From Bacteroidales bacterium (GTDB taxonomy: Bacteria > Bacteroidota > Bacteroidia > Bacteroidales > ML635J-15), in contig JAISPG010000078.1 in the NCBI GenBank assembly GCA_031275085.1, forward strand, positions 124,001 through 188,000: a stretch of 64,000 nucleotides of DNA. The letters are read 5' to 3'. A model generated the notes under the pieces. It was not told the DNA's origin and ran no database searches. It saw nothing but the letters and a program-made list of their open reading frames with translations. Positions 21,775 to 29,836 of the stretch are shown here, one piece after another. Every line of letters starts with the position of its first letter. Position 1 is the first letter of the stretch. Made by a program: the position numbers and the translations under genes.

Positions 21775-22215
21775 TTATTTTTTATTCCTTACCAGATTTT
21801 TTGTAACCAGATAATCTATCGAATACTTTCCTGCCCCTGTAATGAATATACTCGCAAACATTACCATGTAAATAAGACTTGATTCTTTACCGGAAAAAGT
21901 ATCTCCACCATGAGTGATAAAAGAAGCAACAAACATTCCGAACATGACCGGAATAGTAGACAAACGTGTGAAAGCTCCTAAAATAATGAGTATTGAACAA
22001 AAGAATTCAGCAAATACAATTAATATGAATGATGTTTTGGCTCCCAAGCCTATAGGATCGGCAAAATGGATCTCTTCACCTGAAATAAGATGCTGAAATT
22101 TCGGAAATCCATGAGTGAGTAAAAAAGCACCGACAATTATACGAAATACTAATAGCCATAAATTCAAAACATTACTATTAATTTTATTCGAAAAAATCAA
22201 ATTGATAAACTTCAT
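21775..22215 (-). CDS. DoxX-family membrane protein
   Basis: 146 residues with four membrane helices. The first helix region (LWLLVFRIIVGAFLLTHGFPKF) and FAEFFCSILIILGAFTRLSTIPVMFGMFVASFITHGGDTF match the DoxX family. DoxX proteins are small membrane proteins of poorly defined role; some take part in oxidative-stress or quinone-linked complexes. It converges with the heptose-kinase-like gene (stop codons 4 nt apart) and lies 74 nt downstream of the phosphopantetheinyl transferase gene on the same strand, with no sign that the functions are linked. Confidence 0.85.
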   Translation of the reverse strand: MKFINLIFSNKINSNVLNLWLLVFRIIVGAFLLTHGFPKFQHLISGEEIHFADPIGLGAKTSFILIVFAEFFCSILIILGAFTRLSTIPVMFGMFVASFITHGGDTFSGKESSLIYMVMFASIFITGAGKYSIDYLVTKNLVRNKK

Positions 22216-22289
22216 AATAATTCTTTTTAATAAATTTCTTTATTAGGAAAACAGACCACAATATTTTTTGTTTAAAAAATAACAATATT

Positions 22290-22898
22290 TTAAATTACAC
22301 CCCAGACAAGAGTATTATTATCTATTTCTAAAGAATATAACTCAAATTGTTTTATTTCATCATTAAGATAAAACTCACAAATGATTTTATTATCTGTGTC
22401 GAACGGCAATACTCTTATCTGTGTCCTGAACTCAATACCGGGATCATTACACAGTTTAAAAACACATTCTTTACAATTCCACAATAATGTAAGGATTTTA
22501 AGATCATTGTTTGCAAATATAAGCTCGGAGTCGGAGAAAGCTCTTTGCGCGATCCTATAAAGCCTCTTGTCAATCTCCTCAATATCTATAGCAGTATTCT
22601 TTTCAGGATGCCATATGACTGAAGCAAAACTATTGGAATGAGATATACTTATATGCCCGGTATCGCATACAGGCTTGCGGTCATCATAACGTATTACAAG
22701 ATTAAGATTCAACTGATTAACAAGAGCTCTGACCGCCAGTATTTCAATACGCCTCGATACGGAAGAAGAACCATTAAGCAATTTTAAATCATATTCATTA
22801 AGATTACACAATTCAAATAATTCTGTTTCATTTTCCGTTATTTTCCATATCCCTGAAACAGAGTCTCCGCAACTAAAATTTCTTAAAACCAAAGGCAT
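22290..22898 (-). CDS. 4'-phosphopantetheinyl transferase superfamily protein
   Basis: 202 residues. The two diagnostic motifs of the family are present: AIDIEEID (about 104-111, Mg-binding acids) and LLWNCKECVFKL (about 143-154, WxxKE), with ISISHSNSFASV before the first. These enzymes transfer phosphopantetheine from CoA to a Ser of acyl, aryl or peptidyl carrier proteins. The length and the N-terminal extension before the first motif fit the Sfp/HetI-like group rather than the short AcpS type. The carrier protein served is unknown and no synthase genes are nearby. Confidence 0.85.
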   Translation of the reverse strand: MPLVLRNFSCGDSVSGIWKITENETELFELCNLNEYDLKLLNGSSSVSRRIEILAVRALVNQLNLNLVIRYDDRKPVCDTGHISISHSNSFASVIWHPEKNTAIDIEEIDKRLYRIAQRAFSDSELIFANNDLKILTLLWNCKECVFKLCNDPGIEFRTQIRVLPFDTDNKIICEFYLNDEIKQFELYSLEIDNNTLVWGVI

Positions 22899-22911
22899 AT
22901 TAGTTTTTTTA

Positions 22912-22919
22912 CAAAAATA
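22912..22919 (-). promoter_or_regulatory. -7 element of the phosphopantetheinyl transferase gene
   Basis: The minus strand reads TATTTTTG 13 nt before the ATG, a consensus -7 element; no -33 box is clear. Confidence 0.45.
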
Positions 22920-22984
22920 TAATTTTTATTGCTGATTAATAAAAAAAATACATGCAAAACATCCTCTATTTAAGAAATATTTAC

Positions 22985-22992
22985 TACCTTTG
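22985..22992 (+). promoter_or_regulatory. -7 element upstream of the paralogous outer-membrane protein pair
   Basis: TACCTTTG fits TAnnTTTG and lies 65 nt before the first ATG of the pair; no -33 match is obvious. Confidence 0.45.
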
Positions 22993-23057
22993 AATTAAAA
23001 TGTATAGAACATACATAATTTTATTTAAGTAATTACGTTATAACAAAAACTATTTAT

Positions 23058-23600
23058 ATGAAAACTAAAACACTAATATTATCGGTAGTTCTATTAGTAT
23101 TACCTTTTTTCAATTATGCCCAGGAATCAACAGAATCTGAAAATATTGGATATTCAAATATTACCGAAATGGGCTTTCAGGTGACCAGTCCACGTGGAGT
23201 TGCTTTTGAGGTAACAACAATAAACGGGATATGTTTCAATAAAAAACATTCAATCGGAATCGGGGTTGGGATAGGAGTTAATGATCATAACACATACAGT
23301 GATGCCACTGCATATAATCCTATTTTTCTGAACTACAGGCTTTATTTTAAACCAGGTAAAACTTTTTCTCCACATGTAAATTTAGCAGCCGGCGGAATGA
23401 TTGCAAAAGATGGCGGCGGATTATATTCATCTCTGACTGCAGGCTTCAGAGCAGGTGTTTTTTCTTTCTCTTCAGGATTATCCCTGTTTGCAGTTCAAAG
23501 AGAAAAAACATATCAAATCCCTTACGAAGGCTACTATACAAAAGTTAAAGATTGGTATTATCCTTTTGGAATAACTATAAAAGTTGGATTTTCTTTTTAA
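23058..23600 (+). CDS. Outer-membrane beta-barrel-type protein, paralog A
   Basis: 180 residues. A signal peptide ends around FNYAQ (about residue 21). The mature part alternates short hydrophobic and aromatic strands with polar turns (GICFNKKHSIGIGVGIGVND, NYRLYFKPGKTFSPHVNLAAGG, SSLTAGFRAGVFSFSSGLSLF) and ends in an aromatic strand (FGITIKVGFSF), the pattern of a small outer-membrane barrel. The next gene, 17 nt downstream, encodes a clear paralog. No enzymatic motif is present; the role is unknown. Confidence 0.75.
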   Translation: MKTKTLILSVVLLVLPFFNYAQESTESENIGYSNITEMGFQVTSPRGVAFEVTTINGICFNKKHSIGIGVGIGVNDHNTYSDATAYNPIFLNYRLYFKPGKTFSPHVNLAAGGMIAKDGGGLYSSLTAGFRAGVFSFSSGLSLFAVQREKTYQIPYEGYYTKVKDWYYPFGITIKVGFSF

Positions 23601-23617
23601 TAAAAAAATATTAGAAA

Positions 23618-24142
23618 ATGAGGATTTATAAATTATTTTTTCCGGTCATACTGATATTTTTCTGTACAAATTCAATTGCACAGGAAGATAAAGATAATAA
23701 CATAAAATATTCATTAAGTGTTGAAACCGGAATTATGGGAAATCCTGATTACTTTGCATATGAACAAACAATTGTGAACGGGATCAATATAAAAAACAAG
23801 CATAGTTTAGGTTTAGGGATTGGTGTCGGTGTAAATTGGGATGATGCGGAATATTGGCCATTATATTTTAATTACAGATATTATTTTAAACCGGATAAAA
23901 TTTCCCCACATGTGAATTTTTCAATAGGGGCACTTTTACAAGAATATGACCAGGGATTTTTTACTTCAATAACATCAGGATTCAAAAGATACTTATTTTC
24001 ATTTTCATCCGGGATATTTTTTAACTACCTTCCATATACCAGATCATATGCATTCGATTATAATGGTAATATTTATTATGAAATAGAACACAAAGAAAGA
24101 TATTCGGTCGGATTTATTATGAAAGCAGGAATAACTTTCTGA
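23618..24142 (+). CDS. Outer-membrane beta-barrel-type protein, paralog B
   Basis: 174 residues with a signal peptide ending near NSIAQ. It shares its layout with the preceding gene: KHSLGLGIGVGVNWDD, NYRYYFKPDKISPHVNFSIGALL, SITSGFKRYLFSFSSGIFF, and a C-terminal strand VGFIMKAGITF. The two are probably a tandem duplication that has diverged considerably, as only the barrel-strand segments stay alike. A weak imperfect hairpin (24166-24190, CGGGTAAG with CTTCCCG) follows and could be a terminator. Function unknown. Confidence 0.73.
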   Translation: MRIYKLFFPVILIFFCTNSIAQEDKDNNIKYSLSVETGIMGNPDYFAYEQTIVNGINIKNKHSLGLGIGVGVNWDDAEYWPLYFNYRYYFKPDKISPHVNFSIGALLQEYDQGFFTSITSGFKRYLFSFSSGIFFNYLPYTRSYAFDYNGNIYYEIEHKERYSVGFIMKAGITF

Positions 24143-24543
24143 CAGAAATATATTTTAATTAATATCCGGGTAAGTATGCATATCTTCCCGTTCCTGAACA
24201 TAATTTTATTTTACTACAGGAGCACATATTTCAAATTAGATCTTTGTTTTTGTAAAAATGGTAGTACCGCAGTTACTGAATTGTAATATTGTATTTTATT
24301 TTTCACATATAAGATTTTTTAAATGAAACATCAAATACGGATCAGTAAATATGACTTTATCAATGTTTTAAAAAGTTATTCCCAATTCAAAAATAATATA
24401 AATTTAAAGTAAAAAGGTTAAAAATAATACGAGAACCCTTCAAAACTGTTAATAAAGAAATTTTTCTTTATATTTTTAGTAAATTATTAAAAAATAAATT
24501 ATACTTTTACTCGTTAAAAAATTTAAGTTTAAAATAAATTGTT
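24143..24543. other. Intergenic region upstream of the M16 protease
   Basis: 401 nt of A/T-rich DNA. It holds the imperfect hairpin at 24166-24190 and no gene above 30 codons. I find no consensus -7 element; TACTTTTA at about 24503 is one base off. Confidence 0.4.
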
Positions 24544-27468
24544 ATGAAAAAACTATTGTTTATTGTTTTAGGAGTTTTGATCCTTTTCAGTTGTGGAGAA
24601 AAAAGTAAGACCAAGACCAAAACCGATACTAACGGATATAATTACGAATATGTTGAAGGAGATCCGGCAAAAGCAAGGATCTATACTTTGGGAAACGGGC
24701 TTAAAATTTATTTATCCGTAAATAAGGACCAACCGAGAATTCAAACATACATTGCAGTAAGAGCAGGCTCAAAGCACGATCCGCGGGAAACAACAGGATT
24801 AGCTCACTATTTTGAGCATATGATGTTTAAAGGAACAAACAAAATCGGAACTTTAGACTGGGAAAAAGAAAGTCTTCTTATTTCACAAATCTCAAATTTA
24901 TTTGAGCAAAGAATAGCAACAGAAGACCCTGTTGAAAAAGAAAGATTATATATACAAATCGACAGCATCTCCCAGATAGCTTCAGGATATGCTATTGCCA
25001 ATGAATATGACAAAATATGTTCATTACTTGGAGCTACGGGAACTAATGCCTGGACAAACTATGAAGAAACAGTATATGTAAACGAAATACCTTCAAACGA
25101 AATAGAAAGATGGTTGTATGTAGAAAGAGAAAGATTTGAAAATCTTGTGTTAAGATTATTTCATACCGAACTTGAAACCGTTTTTGAAGAGTTTAACATG
25201 GGACAGGATACTGACGGACGAAAAGCAAATTCCAAACTTATGGAAACACTTTTCAAAAAACATCCTTACGGAGTTTCTGTTATAGGTAAGGCAGAACATC
25301 TGAAAAATCCTTCAATGGTAAATATTTTGAAATTCAAGGAAGATTATTATGTTCCGAATAATATTGCCATATGTTTATCCGGTGATATGGATATGGAAGC
25401 AACTGTAAAACTCATCGATAAATATTGGGGCACATTAAAGCCAAATGAGAATATCCCTGAATTCAATTACGAAGAAGAAGAACCTATAGTTAGTGTTTCC
25501 GAAATTGAAGTAAATGGTCCGGAAAGAGAATTTGTTACTATTGCATACCGTTCTCCAAACAACAAAACCAAAGAGTCAAAATACCTTGATATGATCGGAT
25601 TGATACTTAGTAATGACAAAGCCGGTTTAATGGATCTGGATCTTGTCAAAAAACAAAAAGTAATGTCGGCATATGCTTACAATTATGGAATGAATGACTA
25701 TGGAACTTTCCGTATGGGAGGGACACCACGCGAAAACCAAAGCCTCGAAGAAGTAAGGGATCTTTTATTGGAAGAGATAGAAAAAGTTAAAAAAGGAGAA
25801 TTCGAAGATTGGTTGCTTCAGGCTATTGTTAACGAAATAAAACTTGACAGGACAAAAGCTATAGATAACAACTATATTGCATATTATTTTGTAAATTCAT
25901 TTATTGCAGGAGAAAAATGGGAAGATGTCATATTTGATGCCGAAGAATATGAAAAAATAACCAAACAGGAATTAGTTGATTTTGCTAACGAATTTTTTAA
26001 AGACAATTATATAGTTCTATACAAAAGGACAGGTACTGACAATACAATTGTTCATGTAGAAAAACCAAAAATTACTCCTTTACAGATCAACAGAAATGTA
26101 GAATCCCAATTTATAAAAGAATTAAGAGAAATTAAAGTTGATGATATAGAACCGGTTTTTGTTGATTACAAAAAATTAATTAAAACAGAAAATATAGTTA
26201 AAGATCTTGAGTATAATTATATTAAAAATGAATCAAATGATCTGTTCTATCTTGATTATATATTCGACATGGGAAGAAAGAATAATGAATGGCTGTCTAT
26301 TGCTATAAATTATTTAAAATATCTGGGAACAGAAGATAAGACAATAGACGATCTTCAAAAGGAATGGTACAGGTTAGGAGTAAACTTTAACGTTTCGGTA
26401 GGAGACGACAGGGCATATGTTTACATTAATGGTCTGGATGAAAATCTGGAAGCAGCGATGAAACTGATGGAAGAAATACTTGCCAATGTTAAGCCTGACC
26501 AGGAAGTTTACAATGAATATGTAAACGGAATAATAAAATCACGCTTAAACAATAAACTAAATAAAAGTACAATTCTGTTCAACGGGTTGATGTCATATTC
26601 AAAATATGGCGAACAATCCTTATTTAATGATGTTATAAGCGAAGAAGAATTACGGGCTAAAGATCCTTCCGAATTAACAGATCTTATTAAAGATATGTTG
26701 AATTATGAACATAAAATTTTCTACTACGGACCAAGAGAGTCAGGAAAAGTTGCAGAACTTGTAAAAGCAAATCATAATGTCGGAGGTAATTATAAACCTG
26801 TAGAAGAACCAAAAGAATTTCCGGAATTAGATTATAATGAACCGAAAGTATATTTTGCAAATTATGATATGACACAGACTATGATTGCAATAGTGTCTAA
26901 AGATGTGGAATTTGATAAGAATATTATGCCGGAGGCAAGAATGTTCAACGAATACTACGGAGGCTCAATGTCAAGCATAGTATTTCAGGAAATTCGTGAA
27001 TCAAAAGGATTGGCATATGGTTGTTATGCAGGATATTCACAGGCATCCGAATCAGGAAAATCAAACTATGTATTAGGTTATTTAAGTACTCAACCCGATA
27101 AAATGAAAGAAGCTCTTGATGCATTAACAGGATTATTAAATGAACTGGCACTTTCCGACGAACTGTTTGCTAACAGTAAAGATGCTATAATAAAACAGAT
27201 GAAGACCGAAAGAATTATTAAAGATGATATTTTCTGGAATTATTATTATAACAAAAAACGTGGAATAGATTATGACATAAGGAAAGATATATATAATGAA
27301 GTCAAAGACTTCACATTAAATGATGTTAGCGAATTTTTCGACAGTCATATTGCCGGAAAAAAATATGATATCCTGATAATCGGCAATAGAGATAAGATAG
27401 ATTTCAACTTGCTCAAACCTTATGGACAGGTTCATGAACTTAGTCTGGAAGAAATATTCGGATATTAA
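24544..27468 (+). CDS. M16-family (pitrilysin/insulinase-like) peptidase lipoprotein
   Basis: 974 residues. The N-terminus is a lipoprotein signal (LILFSCGEK, Cys about 17). The zinc motif HxxEH is present as AHYFEHMMFKGT (about 94-98), and the distal Glu is probably in LETVFEEFNMGQD, about 120 residues later. It has the usual duplicated M16 layout: an active N-terminal half, and a second half (from about 540) without the zinc motif but with the R/Y region IRESKGLAYGCYAGYS that shapes the substrate pocket. Such proteins degrade short peptides in the periplasm or at the cell surface. It appears to be a single-gene unit ended by the long hairpin after it. Confidence 0.93.
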   Translation: MKKLLFIVLGVLILFSCGEKSKTKTKTDTNGYNYEYVEGDPAKARIYTLGNGLKIYLSVNKDQPRIQTYIAVRAGSKHDPRETTGLAHYFEHMMFKGTNKIGTLDWEKESLLISQISNLFEQRIATEDPVEKERLYIQIDSISQIASGYAIANEYDKICSLLGATGTNAWTNYEETVYVNEIPSNEIERWLYVERERFENLVLRLFHTELETVFEEFNMGQDTDGRKANSKLMETLFKKHPYGVSVIGKAEHLKNPSMVNILKFKEDYYVPNNIAICLSGDMDMEATVKLIDKYWGTLKPNENIPEFNYEEEEPIVSVSEIEVNGPEREFVTIAYRSPNNKTKESKYLDMIGLILSNDKAGLMDLDLVKKQKVMSAYAYNYGMNDYGTFRMGGTPRENQSLEEVRDLLLEEIEKVKKGEFEDWLLQAIVNEIKLDRTKAIDNNYIAYYFVNSFIAGEKWEDVIFDAEEYEKITKQELVDFANEFFKDNYIVLYKRTGTDNTIVHVEKPKITPLQINRNVESQFIKELREIKVDDIEPVFVDYKKLIKTENIVKDLEYNYIKNESNDLFYLDYIFDMGRKNNEWLSIAINYLKYLGTEDKTIDDLQKEWYRLGVNFNVSVGDDRAYVYINGLDENLEAAMKLMEEILANVKPDQEVYNEYVNGIIKSRLNNKLNKSTILFNGLMSYSKYGEQSLFNDVISEEELRAKDPSELTDLIKDMLNYEHKIFYYGPRESGKVAELVKANHNVGGNYKPVEEPKEFPELDYNEPKVYFANYDMTQTMIAIVSKDVEFDKNIMPEARMFNEYYGGSMSSIVFQEIRESKGLAYGCYAGYSQASESGKSNYVLGYLSTQPDKMKEALDALTGLLNELALSDELFANSKDAIIKQMKTERIIKDDIFWNYYYNKKRGIDYDIRKDIYNEVKDFTLNDVSEFFDSHIAGKKYDILIIGNRDKIDFNLLKPYGQVHELSLEEIFGY

Positions 27469-27479
27469 CCGAAAGTTTG

Positions 27480-27542
27480 AAAAATGTTATTTAAAAATAA
27501 AACCATTATTTGATTTATAAATATTTTTTAAATAACATTTTT
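27480..27542 (+). terminator. Long A/T hairpin after the M16 gene
   Basis: A 20-nt arm (27480-27499) pairs with 27522-27542 with a single extra base, loop about 22 nt. It begins 12 nt past the stop codon and ends in a T run, so an intrinsic terminator is likely. Confidence 0.65.
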
Positions 27543-27603
27543 CGTTAAATACTAAAATTATGTTAAAATCGGGAAAAAAGAATATAAATTTTTTGGTATG
27601 ACT

Positions 27604-27632
27604 TTTGTTGTCAGAAAAAATATGTAAATTTG
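27604..27632 (+). promoter_or_regulatory. Promoter of the 341-aa lipoprotein gene
   Basis: TTTG at 27604-27607 and TAAATTTG at 27625-27632 are separated by 17 nt, a near-consensus -33/-7 pair, with about 35 nt of leader before the ATG. Confidence 0.6.
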
Positions 27633-27670
27633 TAAAAATTAAATGAAGTTTAACTAAAAGAAATTATTTT

Positions 27671-28696
27671 ATGAAAACAGTAAAAATTTTATTATTATTT
27701 GTTGCTACAATTGCAATGTTAAGTGGATGTAAAGATGATGAGGAATTTGCAAAACCTACAATATCATTTGTTGGAACAGAAAACCCGGTAGTTGCTGAAT
27801 TTGTCGGCGGCGTTTACGGAGTTAGTGTACAGGTTGCAATTAAAGCTGAAGGTAAAATCAAAACAACAGTAATTAAAAAGTATATTGACGGAAGCGTTAA
27901 CGATGCTCAATCAAATGCTTTAACAAATGCAGTTAGCGGTGACAGAAACCAAACAGATTTTGCTTTTACTTTAACTGATGCTATCAACGAAGCAGATTTT
28001 GAAACATCTGTTAAGTACGAAGTTATTATTACTGACCAGGAAAATCAGGAAACTAAAGCTACTTATACAGTTAACAAATCAGCTGCTCCTGTTACTACAT
28101 ATACTCATACTTTTACAGTAAAAGAAGGAACAACTAATGTTATTCAAGGAGCAACAGTAACTATTAATGACGAAGTAAAAACAACAAATGAAAACGGTGT
28201 AGCAAGTTTTACTTTAGAAGCAGGCGAATATAACTATTCTGTTGCTAAAGAAGGTTATGTTGATGCAACAGGAACATTTACAGTTGCAGAAGACGGAAAC
28301 ACTAATGTTGAATTAACTCCTGAAACTACTCCTTTATCTGATTGGGGTGCTGAAATCAGAATTGATATTCAACAAGAAAACACTACTATCGGAGTAAAAT
28401 ATTCTACAAATCCAGATGCATCGCATATGAAAATTGTTCCTGCAACAGGTTGGGAAAATTTTGTGGTTTTAACATCTGCTGATTATACTACAGTAGAAGA
28501 GTTAGTAGCTGCTTATGAATCTAAAACTCCAGTTGCTGAACATATAACTGAATATACTGCAAGCAAAGCATATTCAGAATTTTACCTGATAACAAAAAAA
28601 GGTGATGAATATGTTCTAGTTCATAATTATAAAGCAATCCATTATATGGATGGCGGAAATGCAATAAACTACATGTTATTCAAAGCTAAAAAGTAA
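27671..28696 (+). CDS. Hypothetical lipoprotein with PEGA/CarboxypepD_reg-like domain
   Basis: 341 residues. The lipobox is MLSGC (Cys about 20). Residues 25-145 form a first beta-rich domain; residues 146-220 (FTVKEGTTNVIQGATVTIND, GVASFTLEAGEYNYSVAKEGY) look like a PEGA or carboxypeptidase-regulatory-like beta-sandwich, common in Bacteroidota surface proteins. The last 110 residues are a third, unrecognised domain. Codon use is richer in GCT/GAA/ACT than in neighbours, as in an abundant protein. The first two domains are shared with the gene at 28876. Function unknown, perhaps surface exposed. Confidence 0.8.
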   Translation: MKTVKILLLFVATIAMLSGCKDDEEFAKPTISFVGTENPVVAEFVGGVYGVSVQVAIKAEGKIKTTVIKKYIDGSVNDAQSNALTNAVSGDRNQTDFAFTLTDAINEADFETSVKYEVIITDQENQETKATYTVNKSAAPVTTYTHTFTVKEGTTNVIQGATVTINDEVKTTNENGVASFTLEAGEYNYSVAKEGYVDATGTFTVAEDGNTNVELTPETTPLSDWGAEIRIDIQQENTTIGVKYSTNPDASHMKIVPATGWENFVVLTSADYTTVEELVAAYESKTPVAEHITEYTASKAYSEFYLITKKGDEYVLVHNYKAIHYMDGGNAINYMLFKAKK

Positions 28697-28713
28697 ATTA
28701 AACTGAAAATAAT

Positions 28714-28756
28714 AAAGAGGGTGGATCAAAAGTGATTTCACCCTCTTTTGTTTTTT
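28714..28756 (+). terminator. Terminator after the 341-aa lipoprotein gene
   Basis: AAAGAGGGTG (28714-28723) pairs with CACCCTCTTT (28739-28748), followed by TGTTTTTTG. A classical intrinsic terminator. Confidence 0.88.
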
Positions 28757-28818
28757 GTACTTTTTCTGTAAGTCAACCTAAATACTTAATCCCAGAAAAT
28801 TAAATTTATGATTTTTCA

Positions 28819-28849
28819 TTGACACTTTTAACTATTAAACCTAAATTTG
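28819..28849 (+). promoter_or_regulatory. Promoter of the 218-aa lipoprotein gene
   Basis: TTG at 28819-28821, a 20-nt spacer and TAAATTTG at 28842-28849 fit the Bacteroidota promoter; about 26 nt remain before the ATG. Confidence 0.65.
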
Positions 28850-28875
28850 TAATCTTGTGATAAAATAAATAAATC

Positions 28876-29532
28876 ATGAAAATAATAAAGACCTTACCTG
28901 TTAGTTTTATTTTGTTAGTTATTCTTGTGTTTAGCAGTTGTAAAGAACAATACATAAAACCAATAATAAACTTTAGCCCTGATAAAAACAATGAAGTGCT
29001 GGATTTTACTTCTGTCGATAATATAGAAATAGCTTTCGATATTAAAATTATTTCAGAGAATGAAATAAAAAATATCAGCATATCTGAATATATATACGAA
29101 GGCGATACAATCATTGAAATAAAGGAACTGCCTCCGGTTGAAGGGTACGCCGGCAAACTTGACTTTAATTATCATTTTACAAAAACGTATATTGAAAAAG
29201 ATTTTAAAGGCAGGTCAAAAATAGATATAGTTTTTACTGTTTTTGACAACAAAGGCCAAAGTGTTGAAAAATTCTACAGATTAACACATTCCGGGAAATA
29301 TGTTGTCGATTTTATTATTACAGATACAGAAGGTACTCCGGTTGATGATGCTGTTATAAAACTTGGAGAAACGATAAACGATACAGGAATATACAAATTT
29401 ATTGTCTCTGCAGGAAATTACAATTATGAAGTATCAAAAAACAATTACAATACTTTAACAGATAGTATTAAAGTAGAAAATATATCATTGGAGGTTAATA
29501 TTCAGTTAGAAACAGAAACAGATCTGCAATGA
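28876..29532 (+). CDS. Hypothetical lipoprotein, shorter paralog of the 341-aa protein
   Basis: 218 residues with lipobox LVFSSC (Cys about 22). The N-terminal domain parallels that of the upstream gene (KPIINFSPDKNNEVLDFTS against KPTISFVGTENPVVAEFVG), and residues 145-215 repeat the PEGA-like sandwich (DAVIKLGETINDTGIYKFIVSAGNYNYEVSKNNY). The third domain of the longer protein is missing. Both genes have their own promoter, so they are probably regulated separately. Function unknown. Confidence 0.75.
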   Translation: MKIIKTLPVSFILLVILVFSSCKEQYIKPIINFSPDKNNEVLDFTSVDNIEIAFDIKIISENEIKNISISEYIYEGDTIIEIKELPPVEGYAGKLDFNYHFTKTYIEKDFKGRSKIDIVFTVFDNKGQSVEKFYRLTHSGKYVVDFIITDTEGTPVDDAVIKLGETINDTGIYKFIVSAGNYNYEVSKNNYNTLTDSIKVENISLEVNIQLETETDLQ

Positions 29533-29580
29533 TCTGATCTGTATTATTGTGAAAAAAATAGTCAAAAAAGATAATATTAT

Positions 29581-29611
29581 TTTGTTCAATAATTAAAAAA
29601 TACTATTTTTG
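29581..29611 (+). promoter_or_regulatory. Promoter of the tRNA pair
   Basis: TTTG at 29581-29584, a 19-nt spacer and TATTTTTG at 29604-29611 match the -33/-7 consensus exactly. Transcription would start about 13 nt before the first tRNA. Confidence 0.85.
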
Positions 29612-29628
29612 CAACCTCAAAGTTCTTT

Positions 29629-29699
29629 TGTCCGATGGTGTAATGGTAGCACTGCAGATTTTGGTTCTGCCTGTTAAGGTTCGAATCCTTATCGGACAA
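29629..29699 (+). tRNA. tRNA-Gln (anticodon UUG)
   Basis: A full cloverleaf can be drawn: 7-bp acceptor stem TGTCCGA/TCGGACA, D arm GTG/CAC, anticodon stem GCAGA/TCTGC with loop TTTTGGT (anticodon TTG at 29661-29663), T arm TAAGG/CCTTA with loop TTCGAAT, discriminator A. CCA is not encoded. It is 71 nt long, the expected size for tRNA-Gln, and reads CAA (and possibly CAG) codons. Confidence 0.95.
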
Positions 29700-29709
29700 C
29701 TGAAATTAT

Positions 29710-29781
29710 TGACTTGTGGTGTAACAGGCAGCATATAAGATGTTGAATCTTAAGATCTTGGTTCGACTCCTTGCAAGTCAA
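29710..29781 (+). tRNA. tRNA-like gene with Gln (UUG) anticodon register, structurally anomalous
   Basis: Lies 10 nt after tRNA-Gln. The acceptor stem TGACTTG/CAAGTCA and the anticodon stem TAAGA/TCTTA are perfect, and GGTTCGACTCC is a good T-loop core. However, the 7-nt anticodon loop is TGTTGAA, so the near-universal U33 would be G, and two of five T-stem pairs are T-T mismatches. CCA is not encoded. It lies between a consensus promoter and a strong terminator, so it is transcribed. It may be a divergent tRNA or a decaying duplicate. Confidence 0.65.
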
Positions 29782-29783
29782 CA

Positions 29784-29810
29784 AAAAAACCGCTCAATGA
29801 GCGGTTTTTT
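29784..29810. terminator. Bidirectional terminator after the tRNA pair
   Basis: AAAAAACCGCTC pairs with GAGCGGTTTTTT around a 3-nt loop. It ends the tRNA transcript and, on the other strand, the convergent lipoprotein gene. Confidence 0.9.
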
Positions 29811-29836
29811 ATTTTTATATTTCCGGTTGTTTTTTT

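Noticed and set aside
23058-24142. Toxin-immunity or antigen-variation pair
   Set aside because: The two proteins look like diverged barrel paralogs, with no toxin motif or recombination site.
24323-24412. 29-codon ORF in the gap before the M16 gene
   Set aside because: No promoter, signal or family feature; length is expected by chance in A/T-rich DNA.
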